64,000 bases of DNA from Leucogyrophana mollusca. Taxonomy: Eukaryota; Basidiomycota; Agaricomycetes; Boletales. The notes beneath the pieces were generated by a model. That model worked only from the letters and a program-made list of their open reading frames with translations. It did no database searches and was not told the origin of the DNA. The DNA is taken from contig MU266427.1 in the NCBI GenBank assembly GCA_021014945.1, forward strand, positions 31,113 through 95,112, in the 5' to 3' direction. Below, one piece after another: positions 1 to 11,848 of this stretch. The stretch's first letter is position 1, and each line of letters opens with the position of its first letter. The position numbers and the translations under genes were made by a program.

Positions 1-3000
1 TTCGTTCGCTCCGCGTAATCGCCATTATCATTTATCATTTGTTCCTTCATCAGATTCCTAATAACTACAACGGGAAGAGCAATGGCGTTCAGACTACACT
101 TCAATCTGCTTGGGGTGTGGACGTTGGAGTGGATCATTTAGCTTGGTGATCGTGGCGTGATGAGAGGTGAGGGGAGCCCTTCGTTGGGTGAACATACATA
201 TGGTCCGAACAGGACGAGGGCGAGGAAAGTGTTCAACAGACGCTGGTCGCGAACAGAGCTGGTTCGTCGAGATCGAGCCTTCTGAGGGCTACGAGTTGAG
301 ATCACGACCTGTGGGCCGACCATCCACTTCAGGTCTAACCTCTATCACACGACTGTGAACGCCCATCCGATGCATGCTATCAACGAGTCCAATATCGCCG
401 TTAGTATTCTCAGACTCAGTCTTTTTGCTGGGCATTTTGAATGCGGCCGCCCCATGCCGTCCGACCCAAGATAACCCTGAACTTCATTGCAACATCCCGA
501 ACTTTGCAAGTCACCTTGATACTTCTGCGGCCAAAAATGAAAGGCCTACCGAGACTGCACTCATAGCGGCCCATGACTTTTCACTCGTCGTTCCCTTACC
601 CCGCCCCCTCCCGTCGTTAGAGCTGACGCTGGAGGAATCGGTCCACATCCCAATATCCCAGTACACTCGCAAACGAGTGGGGTGCTTTTCGAGTCGTAAC
701 TGATTTGGGATACGTCCGCCTCGGTTCTGAGCACAGGATTTTCACTGTCGCAACCCACCACTCACAACACTGCTTGTATGAGCTTGCAAGAGCCTTGGGC
801 CGTCCGAAGCCACGGGAGTGCGATCCACACCTGCAACGTTACCAGAATACTCTGCGGCAAAATATATTGTGCGCCGCGGATACAACACTAGAGCCATTAG
901 ATTGGAAGAATCGGGTTTTGGAGGTCGGCCGGCCGGCCGGGGAGGTGGAGGAGGGAATGCAGAGATTGGACCGTACTGCGGGATTTAGTGGACGCAAATC
1001 ATGCAGAGTGGACAGAGTTCAAGAAGACAGTATTTTGAAGGGGCAGGAAGCGCCAACAAAAATATACATTTCGGACATAGCTCGAGTTATAGGCCCACAT
1101 ATCGCAATTGTGCTGCTTTAAAAAATTGTCTCAATAATGACACAATGGGCTGTATATGAACTTGCCTGGCGTGCGTATGTATCTGTCTCGGTGGCTTAGT
1201 CTTAGACCACTTCACAACACGGTCCTCCAGGATATGCGGAGTGTAGTGTCCGGGCTGACCACCATCACTAGCTTGACTGAGACACGACGCATGATCAGAA
1301 GTGGGGCGGTAACCTGGAGTTCGATCTATAAGCATTTTATCGTCGTCGGCCGATGATTGAAATCACATGCCAGCACCTGCCTGACTTTGTGACAAAACAG
1401 GGAGAAGAAAAACAAAAGGCTCCTCGATGTGGCGTAGGGGATATCGAAAAGGTTTTAAACGGATCGCGTAGAGAGCGGAAATTTCGATGAGAGCAGCAAT
1501 GGAAACAAATGCATCGGCGTGTGTTTTTCCCAGCCTTTCTGCGGTGGGCAAGTATTCACACCGAGACAAGATAGTAAGATGTTTCATGAACGTCAGCGAA
1601 AAGTAAGCCAGAGCGAAATCGGTGCCCGCTTTTCGTTCACGTGTCTAAACTTGCGTGTGCCAACGCAGCACCCGTGGCTGGACGAAAGAAAGTAAGCATT
1701 AACCCCTACCCATTACAGTCGTCAACGTACGAATGGACCTCAAATAAATCGTCGCTGGGAGTGTAGCAGCCCAGTGTCTCCCGGTATATCATCAAACAAC
1801 AATAAAGCTGCCACCATCACTCAGGCCTCTAATGGGAGCAAGAGTATTGAGCAAACGAACCAGAAACCCGTCTGCGAACCAATTTGCCAAGACAAAGGTC
1901 GCCATGGCTATTGCAGTTCGCATTACACTGGTTCTGGATATGCCACAGGTCCTCCGGGGTAATCACTGTTGTCGACATAGATAGTCCCAAACGAAACCAG
2001 GAAGCTGACGTACGGCGCAAAAGACGAGCGATATTTGGATGACATATCGTCGCGATGATAGCAAGTATTCATGTGGAGGAATAAGGCCAAGCTGATTCCT
2101 ACGAAAGTTATCACGAGAAACTGGATGGCACTAACACTAATGAGAGCGCTCACCGTGAACCAGCACTGACAAAATATCCCCGATGAACAATATATCCGTT
2201 GTCAATGGCATTTGCAGGCCCTGGCAGTGACTAAGGACCCATCATTCAGGGAAACCCGAGAGTCTAATTGAAGTGGGTGAGTACGGTGGCGTCCACATAA
2301 TAAGGCAACAGCCGAAGAGGTGGGTCTATTGAAGACACAAGTAAACCAAGATGGCATCCCAACTGCCAAATGTTCGCGCGGACTCGGGGGGGCCCGACCG
2401 TGGTGTATCAGAGTCAAAGTGTACATCATGTGGGAACTTGATGTGCCCAGACATCAAGTTGAGTGTTAACGCAACGTCTGAGATCTAGAGTAAACCTAGA
2501 GTAGTATAGTTCGAACATTATGCATTATGATGTGACCGTTGGAATGCATCAGACAGACTGGATCTACTCACCTGCACGTTACATAACTGAGCCACGGCAT
2601 GACCTGCAATTAAGGGTGCTTTCTGATCGCAGTCGGTGAAAGATGGCGTGGAGTAATGGAAAGAACGTATACCCCGGAAGGAGAAGAAATATATGTATAA
2701 CAAGTTCCATAAACTCCACGCTGTGGGTGGGCGGTGAACAATATACCTACCTTGGGACCGCGATTCCTTGACCGGACACAGGCAATGGAACACTCCGAGT
2801 TAAACCGGTGGCAGTCCTATCACACGACCGCGAACTCTCGGGCCACTAGATTGGACGGGTGGGACGTTTGAGGCCCGAGAGTGCATATATACAAATATTT
2901 CGAAGGGGTAGAAAGGATTGAACGTCTTATCATCTGCGGTCCTTATAGGAGGACCGCCGAATGATCGTACTCGGATGGCAGCATAATTCCCCGGCGCTCG

Positions 3001-3317
3001 CTACCTCTTTGAAGACGCTAGGGACGATCCAGAAGCCATCGACAGTGATGCGTGGCTTCAAAGCTGGGGACGCGTACAGATCAGGTCCCACGACGGCCAT
3101 GCACTACTGCAGGCCAGATCCAAGGCTCGTGTGCTTTGTACCATAGACAGCGAATTATAGACGCGATAAGGTGAATGTCAGCGGAAGAGGGACCGTGACA
3201 TGTTCTGAGAAACCCCGAAAAGGGAGGGACGTGTCTTGCTCTTCTCACGACCGAGACCCACTCGTTACTCCGTTACCGCGACCACCGAGAACCCAAGCGC
3301 TGAAGCTGGTTGCGAAC
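1..3317. other. Gene-poor left flank, no gene recognised
   Basis: Only short, overlapping open frames are present and none reads as a known protein family. The longest (705-1121, +) opens on TTG rather than ATG. A minus-strand frame around 1923-2153 has a hydrophobic stretch that could be one membrane segment, but no flanking exons could be joined to it. The rest may be degraded intergenic or transposon sequence; I see no terminal repeats or target-site duplications. Confidence 0.5.
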
Positions 3318-5232
3318 ATGTTTTCCAGCTCTGTGGCACCTCTGTCGTTCTTGTTGTTGACTCCTTACAGCCCAGTTCTATTCATCGACAACGACGATGT
3401 TCAGGCTCGCTGCCTAACCAATAGCTTCTACGGAATATACGGCGGACAGAGTGTCTTCAAGCTGACAGATCCTTCTTGCTTATCCGTAGAGTCGTTTGGC
3501 ACCCTGGAAGGCGGGTCTCTCCTTCCGCTTTCCGAAAACACGCACCAGCTTGTGTGGGTGCAGGAATCAGCCGTTGACGACGCGCTGAGGACTCCCGATT
3601 ACGAAGAGGAGGTCTACACCTTCCTGAAGTTTCTAAACACCGAGAGCCTGCCAATTAACGCTGCACTTCATGGGTCCGGCCAAGAATTCATGTCGTCTAA
3701 GCCTGGTGTCGAGCTTCTTCACAGCTCCGCGAGCTCAGCACTCCTTGCTGTCGACCCCGATTCCGCCCAGACGATAGATACCATCTTGCCGCGATTCTGG
3801 AAGTCCGCTATTCTTCCCGCTTCACCCGTCTCTTACCTCCCTGTTCCTGCACCCGCAATCGACCACATCAAGGGCCTCTTGTCGACCTTGAAGTTTGACC
3901 CCGTTATCGCATCAACTGTAAACAGCCTCTCCATCTCGCAGATGAGGAGCGACATCAGGTTCCTCACTAACGAGGACGGCAGATCCGGTATCGTCACCCG
4001 TCATTCGTTCGCGTCGGGCTCTCGCGTTGCGGCAGACTGGCTGCTGGAACGGTTCGAGGAAACTGGAGCTACCTGCGAGTTAAAGTCCTTCTTAGTTGGT
4101 TTCGCGCCCAACGTCATCTGGTATGGACCCCCGTGGCCTCTTCTTCGTAAATAGGTTGTTGAGTATGTTAAGCCGATACCCTTCTACTACGGAGACGACC
4201 TCGACCGTCCTTATCTCTGGTCACTACGACTCACGTGGCTCTTTCGGATCCCAAAGAGTATATATGTCTTTGTTATCACACAGTGCTTGTTTTTGACGGA
4301 ACTCTACTTCGCAGGCTCCGGGTGGTAACGACGATGGTTCTGGCACAATCGCACTCCTCAACATCGCGCGTGCCATTGCAAAGACGGGCATCACGTTCCG
4401 CAGCAACGTCGAACTCGTCGCCTTCGCAGGAGAAGAACAAGGTCTTTTGGGATCCAAGGCCTATGCACGTTAGTAAATTTGAATCAATGACGAAGATGGC
4501 GCAATTGACACCTCATCCTTATGCTACACAGGCGAAATGCGCAACCAAGATGCCAATATCACCCTCATGATCCAGGCCGATATGCTGGGTTACCACGCAC
4601 CGGGCGAACCGGCACAACTGGGGCTCCCTCAGTCGTATGTACACTCAGCCCTCCAATAATGTACCTTTCTTAACAATGTTTTCTTTGCAGAATTGGCACC
4701 CCCGAGGTCGCAGAACTCGTTTCTAAAGTCTCTGGTATCTACAGCCCCGAGTTGACAATCGGATACTCCCCGGCGTGTTGCAGTGACCACCAGGTTAGCC
4801 TCTCGGCGCTCTGGGTAAACCAGGCGCCCTTCTGACGAAACTTTACCCCTCACAGTCCTTCTACGAGCTGGGATATCCCTCCACCCAAGTCTTTGAGCGT
4901 GCGGGACCTAGTAAGTCGCAGTTTACCGCGTGTGGAGCACCTGCTAAGAGTGCACGCCTTCCAGTTGCAGATCCTATGTACCACAACAGTGGTAAGCTTC
5001 CACACACGTCATCTTACCTGCCGCTGCCAAGCTAAAACACTGTCAGGTGATGTCAGTGACCGTGTGGGCTACGACCTACACCAGATCCGCTCCATTGCGA
5101 AAGTGCAGGTAAGTAACTGCGTTCATTTTGCCCCATCTCGTCGCTGACAGCTCATGCTCTTGTGTAATTCAGTTCGCGACCTTGCTTCATGCTGCTGGTT
5201 TCGACCTTCCCGAGTACGAGAATCTTCAATAG
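3318..5232 (+). CDS. M28-family metallo-aminopeptidase
   Basis: Zinc-dependent exo-aminopeptidase of family M28, expected to be secreted or vacuolar and to trim N-terminal residues from peptides. About 490 residues in nine exons. The ATG at 3318 opens a hydrophobic N-terminus (MFSSSVAPLSFLLL) that can act as a signal peptide; an in-frame ATG at 3171 would only add a charged leader. The two-zinc site is complete: His in SGHYDSRG, Asp in GGNDDGSG, the Glu-Glu pair in AGEEQGLLGS, Asp in QADMLGY, and His in CCSDH. The reading continues through FERAGP, DPMYHNSGD and a final exon ending AGFDLPEYENLQ. One internal exon (4965-4991) is only 27 nt. The roughly 270-residue N-terminal part before the peptidase core is less conserved. 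Substrate preference cannot be read from the sequence. Confidence 0.9.
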
Positions 5233-5630
5233 GCACATTCACGAGGTGTTGTGCTCGTCGGGACACTCTAGTTAAGAATTATTGTTAATTTGTATTGGAA
5301 AACAAACCATACGAACAGCGTAGAAGATGTGGTCTGGTTTTTGAGGTTCGTGGAAGGTACCGGTCGCTATCTCGCCGGGTTTCCATTCATCGGCTGAATG
5401 AAAAACCCCGCAAGATAGCGACTAGTGGTATCAGGTATGATCAAGGAAAGCAGACCCCGCGTTCAGGTCGTGCTAGGGTGAGGAGACCCCTAGCAGCTTT
5501 CAGGGCAAGAAGCTCCGGACGATTAGGAATCGACAGGAACTTATTGGAGTTTCGACTATGCTGCCACAATCAAGTTTCGTAGAGGCTTCTTGTCGTATTC
5601 TCAGGAATACATACATGTATTGAAGTGCAA
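5233..5630. other. Intergenic, tail-to-tail peptidase and METTL14-like genes
   Basis: Shared 3' flank of two convergent genes. No conserved frame or RNA gene was recognised; short open frames here look like chance. Confidence 0.5.
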
Positions 5631-6160
5631 TCACTGGTACCCTTCGTACCCTCCTTGATTCCATTGCCCCATACCCATTCCTCCCATTCCCCCCATCATT
5701 CCCCCCATCCCCATCCCGTTCATCATCATCCCCTCGTTCATCCCACCTTCCCACATCCCACCGTCCTGACCGTCGCCCCCCATCCACATCCCCCCAGGCC
5801 CCATCTGCCCCATCCCCCCCTGCGCAGGCGAGTGAAACGCCGCGCCGCCCATCCCGTTCATCCCCATCCCCATCATACCCACATTCATATTCCCCATGCC
5901 CATCCCTCCCATACCCATCGCCGCGGCCGGGCCCATATTCATCCCGAGCCCCGGCCACCCTACCATATCCATCGGCACGCCCATATTCCCCATCCCGCCT
6001 AGCTGGTTCACCCCCATCCCCATCCCCATCATCGGCTGCACCATCATTTGGTTTTGGCCTTGGTTCTGTCGGGGAACCATTGGGCGGCCGGTACGCACGC
6101 CACCACTTATCCCTACTCCGCCGCTCATGCCTACGCCACCGCTCATGCCGCCAGCTGCGC
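5631..6160 (-). repeat. Met/Gly/Asn-rich low-complexity tail-coding repeat
   Basis: The C-terminal exon of the METTL14-like gene is built from degenerate CCCAT/TCCCCAT units on the plus strand, read on the minus strand as variations of GMGM, GGMG and MNGMG. Long antisense frames rich in His/Pro or Asp/Arg across the same bases are by-products of this composition. Confidence 0.85.
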
Positions 6161-7577
6161 CTGGGGGACCACCGCGGACGGGGGACTTTGGACGGAGCGC
6201 CTCGATTTCCTGTGAGTTTGGCACAACGCACTTTCCGCCGCCGGCTGTGGCGAGTTCTTTCGCGCCCTCCTCCCAGCTTTCCTTCTCCCACGACCGTGTG
6301 CCCTCTGGGATGCCCACGCCGTCTTCGGTCACTGGCGAACGTGAGAGCTCGGGTATGCGCTTTTCTTCGCCATCGGCAAGGACTGTTACCCACCCGCGAC
6401 GTAACGAGGAGCGCGCACGCCCGAAAATCTCGAGGCGACGGAGGCCAAGACAGAAGTTCTCGATGAGGGTGTACATCTCTGGTGGTTTTCGTGTTGGGTC
6501 TGCAGAGTCACCTTCCCATATTATTACGTCTGTGTCTAATACGTGAAATAAACATAAGAACGCATAAGGCGAGGCAAGCTTGTGAGTCTTACCGACGTTA
6601 CAGTGAACGAACCAGCTATCTGTGGAGCGGCGCACGGTGCCCCTGATGCCCATCAGACAATGTTGCTTTGTCCGGGTGAGTAACGAAGTCGTGGGTGGGT
6701 CTGTCTTCAACGTTGGAACCGCCATTAGCAAGCAAATATCCGAATGGCCTAGCACTCACACCGGGACCTCGATTCGTGGTATTATTGGTCTTCACCCAAA
6801 CGACGTCTTCGCATCGCCGGTAACCCCACTTTGCGAGAACTTCTCTACCGCGTTCGAGGCCCTCGCCAGCACCGCTTCCTACCCACATGAATACGAAAGA
6901 TGGGTCAGCTGCTAGAGCTGGCACTGGGAGCTCTTGCAATTCTTCCCAACTGAACGAGGAAGAGAAGGGCGGGTCGAGCAGGATGACGTCGAATTTGCAG
7001 GGATGCAAGGACGTTAATTGCTGGAACGGAAGATAAGAAGGGGGAAGAGCGTGGTTGTTCACAGACTCTTTCTTCAGATTCAGAAGACGTTGTTGCTTGG
7101 GATATCTTTATGATGAGTCGCGATACATGTCAGAACGTTACAGCGAGCAGGTCCATCCCAACAGAGTTTAACGCACTCCTCGAATCGCAGTTCCGGTTCA
7201 GCCCCAAGTACCCAGTTCTGTGGCCACTCTCCTCCATCGACATACCGCTGTGAATAGTCATTCCGTATGGTCTCTTCCTCGGGGACGTAATTGTTATATC
7301 GAGCAACTCGTGCTCGCTTGGCCGGGGGAAGGTCATTACGCAGAGGTTTCTCTCCTGGGGCCAGAAGAGGTGATGAAGGCGGCGATGTTGGCGGCGATGG
7401 CGGAGGTGAAGGTATTAGAGGTAAATTCAAGAGCTCCTTGGGCGGTGAATGGAGTGCCCGCAGCTGGCGTCGGTGATTCCGCTGAGACTGGCGAACGCGA
7501 GATAATAGGTCTGCGTGCGCGGAAAGCAGACTGTTTGCTGAGCTCAGGACTTCGGTTGTTGCAATAACAGAAGTCAT
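5631..7577 (-). CDS. METTL14/Kar4-type m6A methyltransferase subunit (MT-A70 family)
   Basis: RNA-binding partner of the METTL3/Ime4 catalytic subunit in the nuclear mRNA N6-adenosine methyltransferase; the yeast counterpart is Kar4. Exons join to about 580 residues. Family signatures in order: a Ser/Pro-rich N-terminus, RNDYSQRYVDGGEWPQNW, FEEYPKQQRLLNLK across the 7106-7176 intron, FDVILLDPPF, MWVGSGAGEGLERGR, KWGYRRCEDVVWVKTN, KQHCLMGIRGTVRRSTD, FCLGLRRLEIFGR and EIEALRPKSP. This order and the last motif point to METTL14 rather than METTL3. The loop is DPPF, unlike the DPPW of METTL3 and the EPPL of human METTL14. After the core, about 170 residues of Met/Gly/Asn-rich low complexity replace the RGG tail of animal METTL14. 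Start 7577 was chosen because it precedes the conserved part and faces NOC2; the in-frame ATG at 7718 would nearly reach the NOC2 start. Confidence 0.9.
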
Positions 7578-7730
7578 AATGACTATGCCCAGTATTGTCC
7601 AGTCTCTATACCTTGGGCTGAGCTTGAGCTTACTGGCAGCCGGCAAGGAGGAGGTCGTCCCGATTTGGACAGCTCCTTCGCTCAAAACTTTTGTGCTTGC
7701 AGTTGCGCCCGAGGCCACAAACCCGCAGAT
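7578..7730. promoter_or_regulatory. Divergent promoter region, METTL14-like / NOC2
   Basis: Only 153 bp separate the two start codons, so both promoters must share it. No TATA box is seen. AAAACTTTT at 7684-7692 resembles the RRPE element (AAAAWTTTT) found before yeast ribosome-biogenesis genes, with one mismatch; this is suggestive only. Confidence 0.55.
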
Positions 7731-10514
7731 ATGGGAAAGGCCACGAAATCTACTAGAAAATTCGCGTCAAGCGGACAGCTAAAGAAAACTATACAATCCA
7801 GGAAAAAGCACCAGCAGATCAAGAAGAAAATTCAAGGCAGACGCGGTGCAAAGGGAAAGGGTAAAGATAAACCTGTCTCTGATGTGGATGAAGACGACCC
7901 AGAAGAAGACGAAGGGGAGGAAGAGGAGGCTGGGACAAAGTCGGCAAACAGGCGAGTGTGTTTGCGAGCCTAGTTGTGTGCATTGTCATAAATTCTCGGA
8001 TGGATGTACAGCGTGAAGGGAATGTCGGTTGACGCCTTCCTGGGTGCCGGTTTCATGGACGATGGAGACGAAGACGAGGTCAGGGACCATGTTATTTTAC
8101 TGGTGGTATGATAGTGCTTATTCTCTTCAAGGACGAAGACATGTCTGCAGCAGGTTCCGAGGACGAGGAAGAAGAAGACGACGAGGACATCCCGGATGAC
8201 CAGTCATTCGCCTCGGTCGACGATCTTGAAGGTAATTACTAGCATCCTTCATCCATACAACACGCATCTAATAAAAATCACAGACGAAGGGGAAGCCCAC
8301 ATGCTCGAGCTCTCAAAACTCGCCGAGAAGGACCCAGAGTTTTACAAATACCTACAAGAAAATGACAAAGAGCTCCTCGATTTCGACCCCACTCAGGCAC
8401 ATGCCGGCGAAGAAGATGAGGATGAAGAGGATGACGAGGACGAGGATGACGAAGAGGTGGAAGAAGATAAACTGCCCATCCTCACCAAGGAGACACTCCG
8501 CAGCTGGCAAAAAGCTCTTCTAGAAGTAAGCTTCCTACAATGTTGTTTGTTCCATAGCGGTATGCTTACTGGCACCCCTAGCACCGTTCCCTCCGGGCGC
8601 TAAGGAAGCTCCTGATTGCATTCCGTTCTGCCGCGCATATGAACGAGGAAGATGTGGTACACGTATGGAGCATCGACAATTCGACAGGTGCGCTTCCATG
8701 CGATTTTCCTAGCAATCAATCAATTCAGGTCGCGCTTTCAAGTGTACAACAAGCTCGTTACCACAGCATTGAAATACACTCCTGTCGTGCTTAAGCATCA
8801 CATACCTTATAAAACCCTACCCAATGGGAAATTGTGCGTAATTTTCGAATTGGGTGCTGAAGATGGATTCCTTGCTCACTGGAACGTTTATTCGTTTGCA
8901 TGATACCAGCAAACCACCGACGCAATCCGCTAAGCAGAAAACCCTGCAGAAGCTCATTCTCTCCTACTTCAACAACATCACTCACCTACTCTCTCAGCTT
9001 ACCGACAACGAGACTTTGCAGCTTGCAGTTACCGAGAGCGCGAGCTTATTGCCATACGTCATCACGAGCCGCAAAGCCGTTAAATCGTATCTCAAAGTGC
9101 GGTTTACTGTCATACCATGTCTCCAGATGGGCGAATAACCCCTTTTTACTCTGTGGCGCAGAAATGTCTAGAGTTGTGGTCCACCGGAGAAGACAGCGTG
9201 CGGATAGCGGCGTTCCTGGCCATCCGCAGGCTTGCATCCTCGACAGACGATGCTATTATGGACCTAGTCTTGAAGGTACGCCCTCCTTATCCCTCTCCTT
9301 ACTGTTGGTCCCTTATCTCCCGGTATAGAACACCTACTTGGAGCTTGTCCGCTCCAGCAAGTCAACTACGGCGCATAAGCTTCCCTCCATTAACCTTATG
9401 AAAAATTCCGCATCGGAGATCTTCTGTCTAGACCACGCAACAGCTTATCAGCATGCATTTGGGTACATCCGCCAACTAGCGATTCACCTCCGAAACAGTA
9501 TGAAAGTCAAGACAAAGGTACGCATGACGTTGTGTGCCTTGCTGTGCGCTCATTCACTCACTCAATACCCGCGCCCTGCAGGAAGCGTACAAGCAGGTAT
9601 ATAATTGGCAGTATGTCCACTGTGTTGACTTCTGGGCGCTGGTTTTGGCACGCGCCTGTGATGCCCAGATACAGACCGAAGGTGAGAGCGAACTGAAGGC
9701 GCTGATCTACCCCCTGGTCCAAGTCAGTCTTGGAGCAATCAAGTACGTTGAAGTTCTCCCTATGACAGCTCTCGAATGATCGATCTCTGTAGACTCATCT
9801 CAAACTCCCGCTCTTTCCCCTTCCACCTCCATATCGCCCGCTCTCTACTCCACCTCACCCGCCACACCCGCGTCTATATCCCGCTTTCGTCATACCTCCT
9901 CCCCATCCTCACCGCCACGCTTACAGCCTCGGGCAAGCCTAAGTCATCCACTCTTCGCCCGCTCGACTTCAGCACGAACATCCGTACACCTGCGCAATAC
10001 CTGAAAACGCGCGTATACGCAGAAGGCCTCGTCGATGAGACGTCGTTCATTCTCGCCGAGTGGCTTGCAAGCCCAACGGTGCAAGGGAGCGTCGCGTTCC
10101 CCGAGATCGTCGTTCCCGTGATTGTTGCACTGCGCAAGACACTCAAGAGTGTCAAGGCGAAGGCGAAGAGTGCGCTGGGTAAGGAGGCAGGTAGTGTCAA
10201 GCTGCTTGTTGAGCGGATCGAGGAGAGCTCGCGCTGGGTGGAGCTGAGGCGGAAGGGGGTGAGCTTTGGGCCGGGAAAGATGGCCGAGGTAGAACGGTGG
10301 GAAACGGAGGTAAAGGTGGAAGAGTCACCGCTGGGGAAGTACGTTAAGGTGCAACGCAAAGCGCGAGAAAAGCGGAAAAACCTGGAGGACAAGGTCTGTG
10401 CTCACCCCAAACCTTTCCATGACGGCGGCGTCGTTATTTGTGTGGCGCAGTGTGCTAACAGTTCCCCCTTCCGTCCAGGCCAGAAAAGGGGAAGATGAGA
10501 TCTTGGAGGATTAG
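7731..10514 (+). CDS. NOC2: Nucleolar complex protein 2 (Noc2), 60S ribosome biogenesis
   Basis: Nucleolar assembly factor that pairs with Noc1 and then Noc3 on pre-60S particles and helps move them from nucleolus to nucleoplasm. The start [11 protein letters not shown] is the typical Noc2 N-terminus, followed by a Lys-rich basic stretch, two acidic runs (around 7880-7930 and 8410-8470), [17 protein letters not shown] and KELLDFD. The HEAT-like Noc2 domain follows through [86 protein letters not shown] and [20 protein letters not shown]. The last exon, after an intron starting GTCTGTG, ends KGEDEILED. More than ten short introns. An ordinary, apparently intact essential gene. Confidence 0.93.
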
Positions 10515-11477
10515 ACAAGGATCCGATTAATTGCCTGTGTCTATTGGGACTCGGGGCCTTTGGTGCCTGTTGTCGTTGGACGCCACTAAGTGCTCACCAT
10601 GGCCTCGCTCACATCATGGTGGCCATGACTAGTCTCAATGGTGATACGACAGCCTGCCGTTCGGATTCCCGCGGATCTTGGGATCCATATTTCCTGATCG
10701 ATGTGTTTGTGCAAAGTCTGGGTACAGTTCCGTTCCACGCCGTGTCGGCGTCACTCGTAATTGATCCGAAGGTTGCGGTGTCCTGTTTTTGTGGACAGAC
10801 AGTTTTGCTTGCGACCCTGAGAATAACCAGTTGGGCGGTTACCCCACGTCCAGACAGTGGCACTAACGGGGTATCGTAAGCTAGTTGCCGCCCAGAGAGT
10901 TCGGGCCGGCAGGGTATCTCCTAGGGTTATCGAATCACTACGACTGTCGGGGCAGACACAAACAACCCGTTTATCGTTGCATCCCGCATTCACGGGGGAC
11001 GGGTTACATCACTGCAAATCAAGGAACAACCATGAGAAACAAGGGCAGAACTCCGTCTGTGGGTGCCTTCGGAGCCGGATCTCAACCGAGAGGGTAGATA
11101 TGCAGCCCCCGAGGTCATAGATAAGTTCGCGTCGATAGCGCTTGGGTTACACCACAAACTTTGACAATAACTCCTCGGGAACGGAGGCGGAACGGAGAGA
11201 ACCAAGAAGCGGAAGCCGGCACGTGTGTGCTAAACTGGGTATGTGCCGAATGGCTCACCGGCGAACACAAGGGAGGGCTCGTACATATGTATGCATCACG
11301 CGAGACGGCTTTGGGGAACAACGCGCTCGCTTCTGAATGACACAGATTGCGGATAAGTAAATTCAGATATCTAAAGGCCGTCCGTCATATGATGCAGAAA
11401 GTGGACTCACGCATGGCCAGGAACTCAACGTGCATCATACCAACATAAGGACGCCTTGATGGACAAATGTGCGCGAA
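10515..11477. other. Intergenic, no gene recognised
   Basis: Lies between the 3' end of NOC2 and the 3' end of the small complex III assembly factor. Several overlapping frames of 70-110 codons on both strands show no family motif or plausible exon chain. Confidence 0.5.
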
Positions 11478-11848
11478 TTACTTCCACACTCCAAAGAAAA
11501 CCTTCCACCACGGTCGCCCGACCCCTTTGGCACTCCTTTCATACCCATCTACAAGCCGCTCGTAGTGTTTCGGCATCGACGCGGGCTTCAGAATCTTACT
11601 CGACAATGGATACTGAAGACAAGAAGAGTAAGTCCTATGAAAGACAGATGGTGTCTCGAAATACTCGCCTTCTTCTGGATAGCATTGTCCCGTAGTGCCT
11701 GAGCAGCCTGCACCGCTTCGGGAGTCAGTTTCGGGTGGGCAGAAAGCGACTGAAGAAAGTTTTTGAGTTGCAGATTTGGACGAAATGGATCCGCAGGCCA
11801 GGAGGCAGCGATAGTGCTTAGTTTTTGGGAGAGCTTGGAAGCAGACAT
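11478..11848 (-). CDS. Complex III assembly factor, UQCC2/Cbp6-like mitochondrial protein
   Basis: Small protein of about 104 residues in two exons. The N-terminus resembles UQCC2/Cbp6, the factor that binds newly made cytochrome b during complex III assembly: MSASKLSQKL, then WPADPFRPNLQLKNFL in the position of the family's WPVDE...LGAYLR. Exon 2 carries KYPLSSKILKPASMPKHYERL and ends GRPWWKVFFGVWK. The two exons join in frame only over an intron with a GC donor (11668, GCGAGT) and a CAG acceptor (11613), 56 nt. Without splicing, the frame runs a short way into unrelated sequence. Family assignment rests on recall of short conserved segments, so it is less certain than the coding call. Confidence 0.7.

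Noticed and set aside
705..1121. 138-codon plus-strand frame
   Set aside because: Opens on TTG, has no ATG nearby, no family motif and no splice context.
5500..6393. 297-codon minus-strand frame rich in Arg, Asp and Gly, and His/Pro-rich plus-strand frames over the same bases
   Set aside because: Other-frame readings of the Met/Gly repeat in the METTL14-like gene; the repeat DNA leaves all frames open.
8393..8584. Ser-rich minus-strand frame
   Set aside because: Antisense of the acidic GAA/GAT/GAG run in NOC2.
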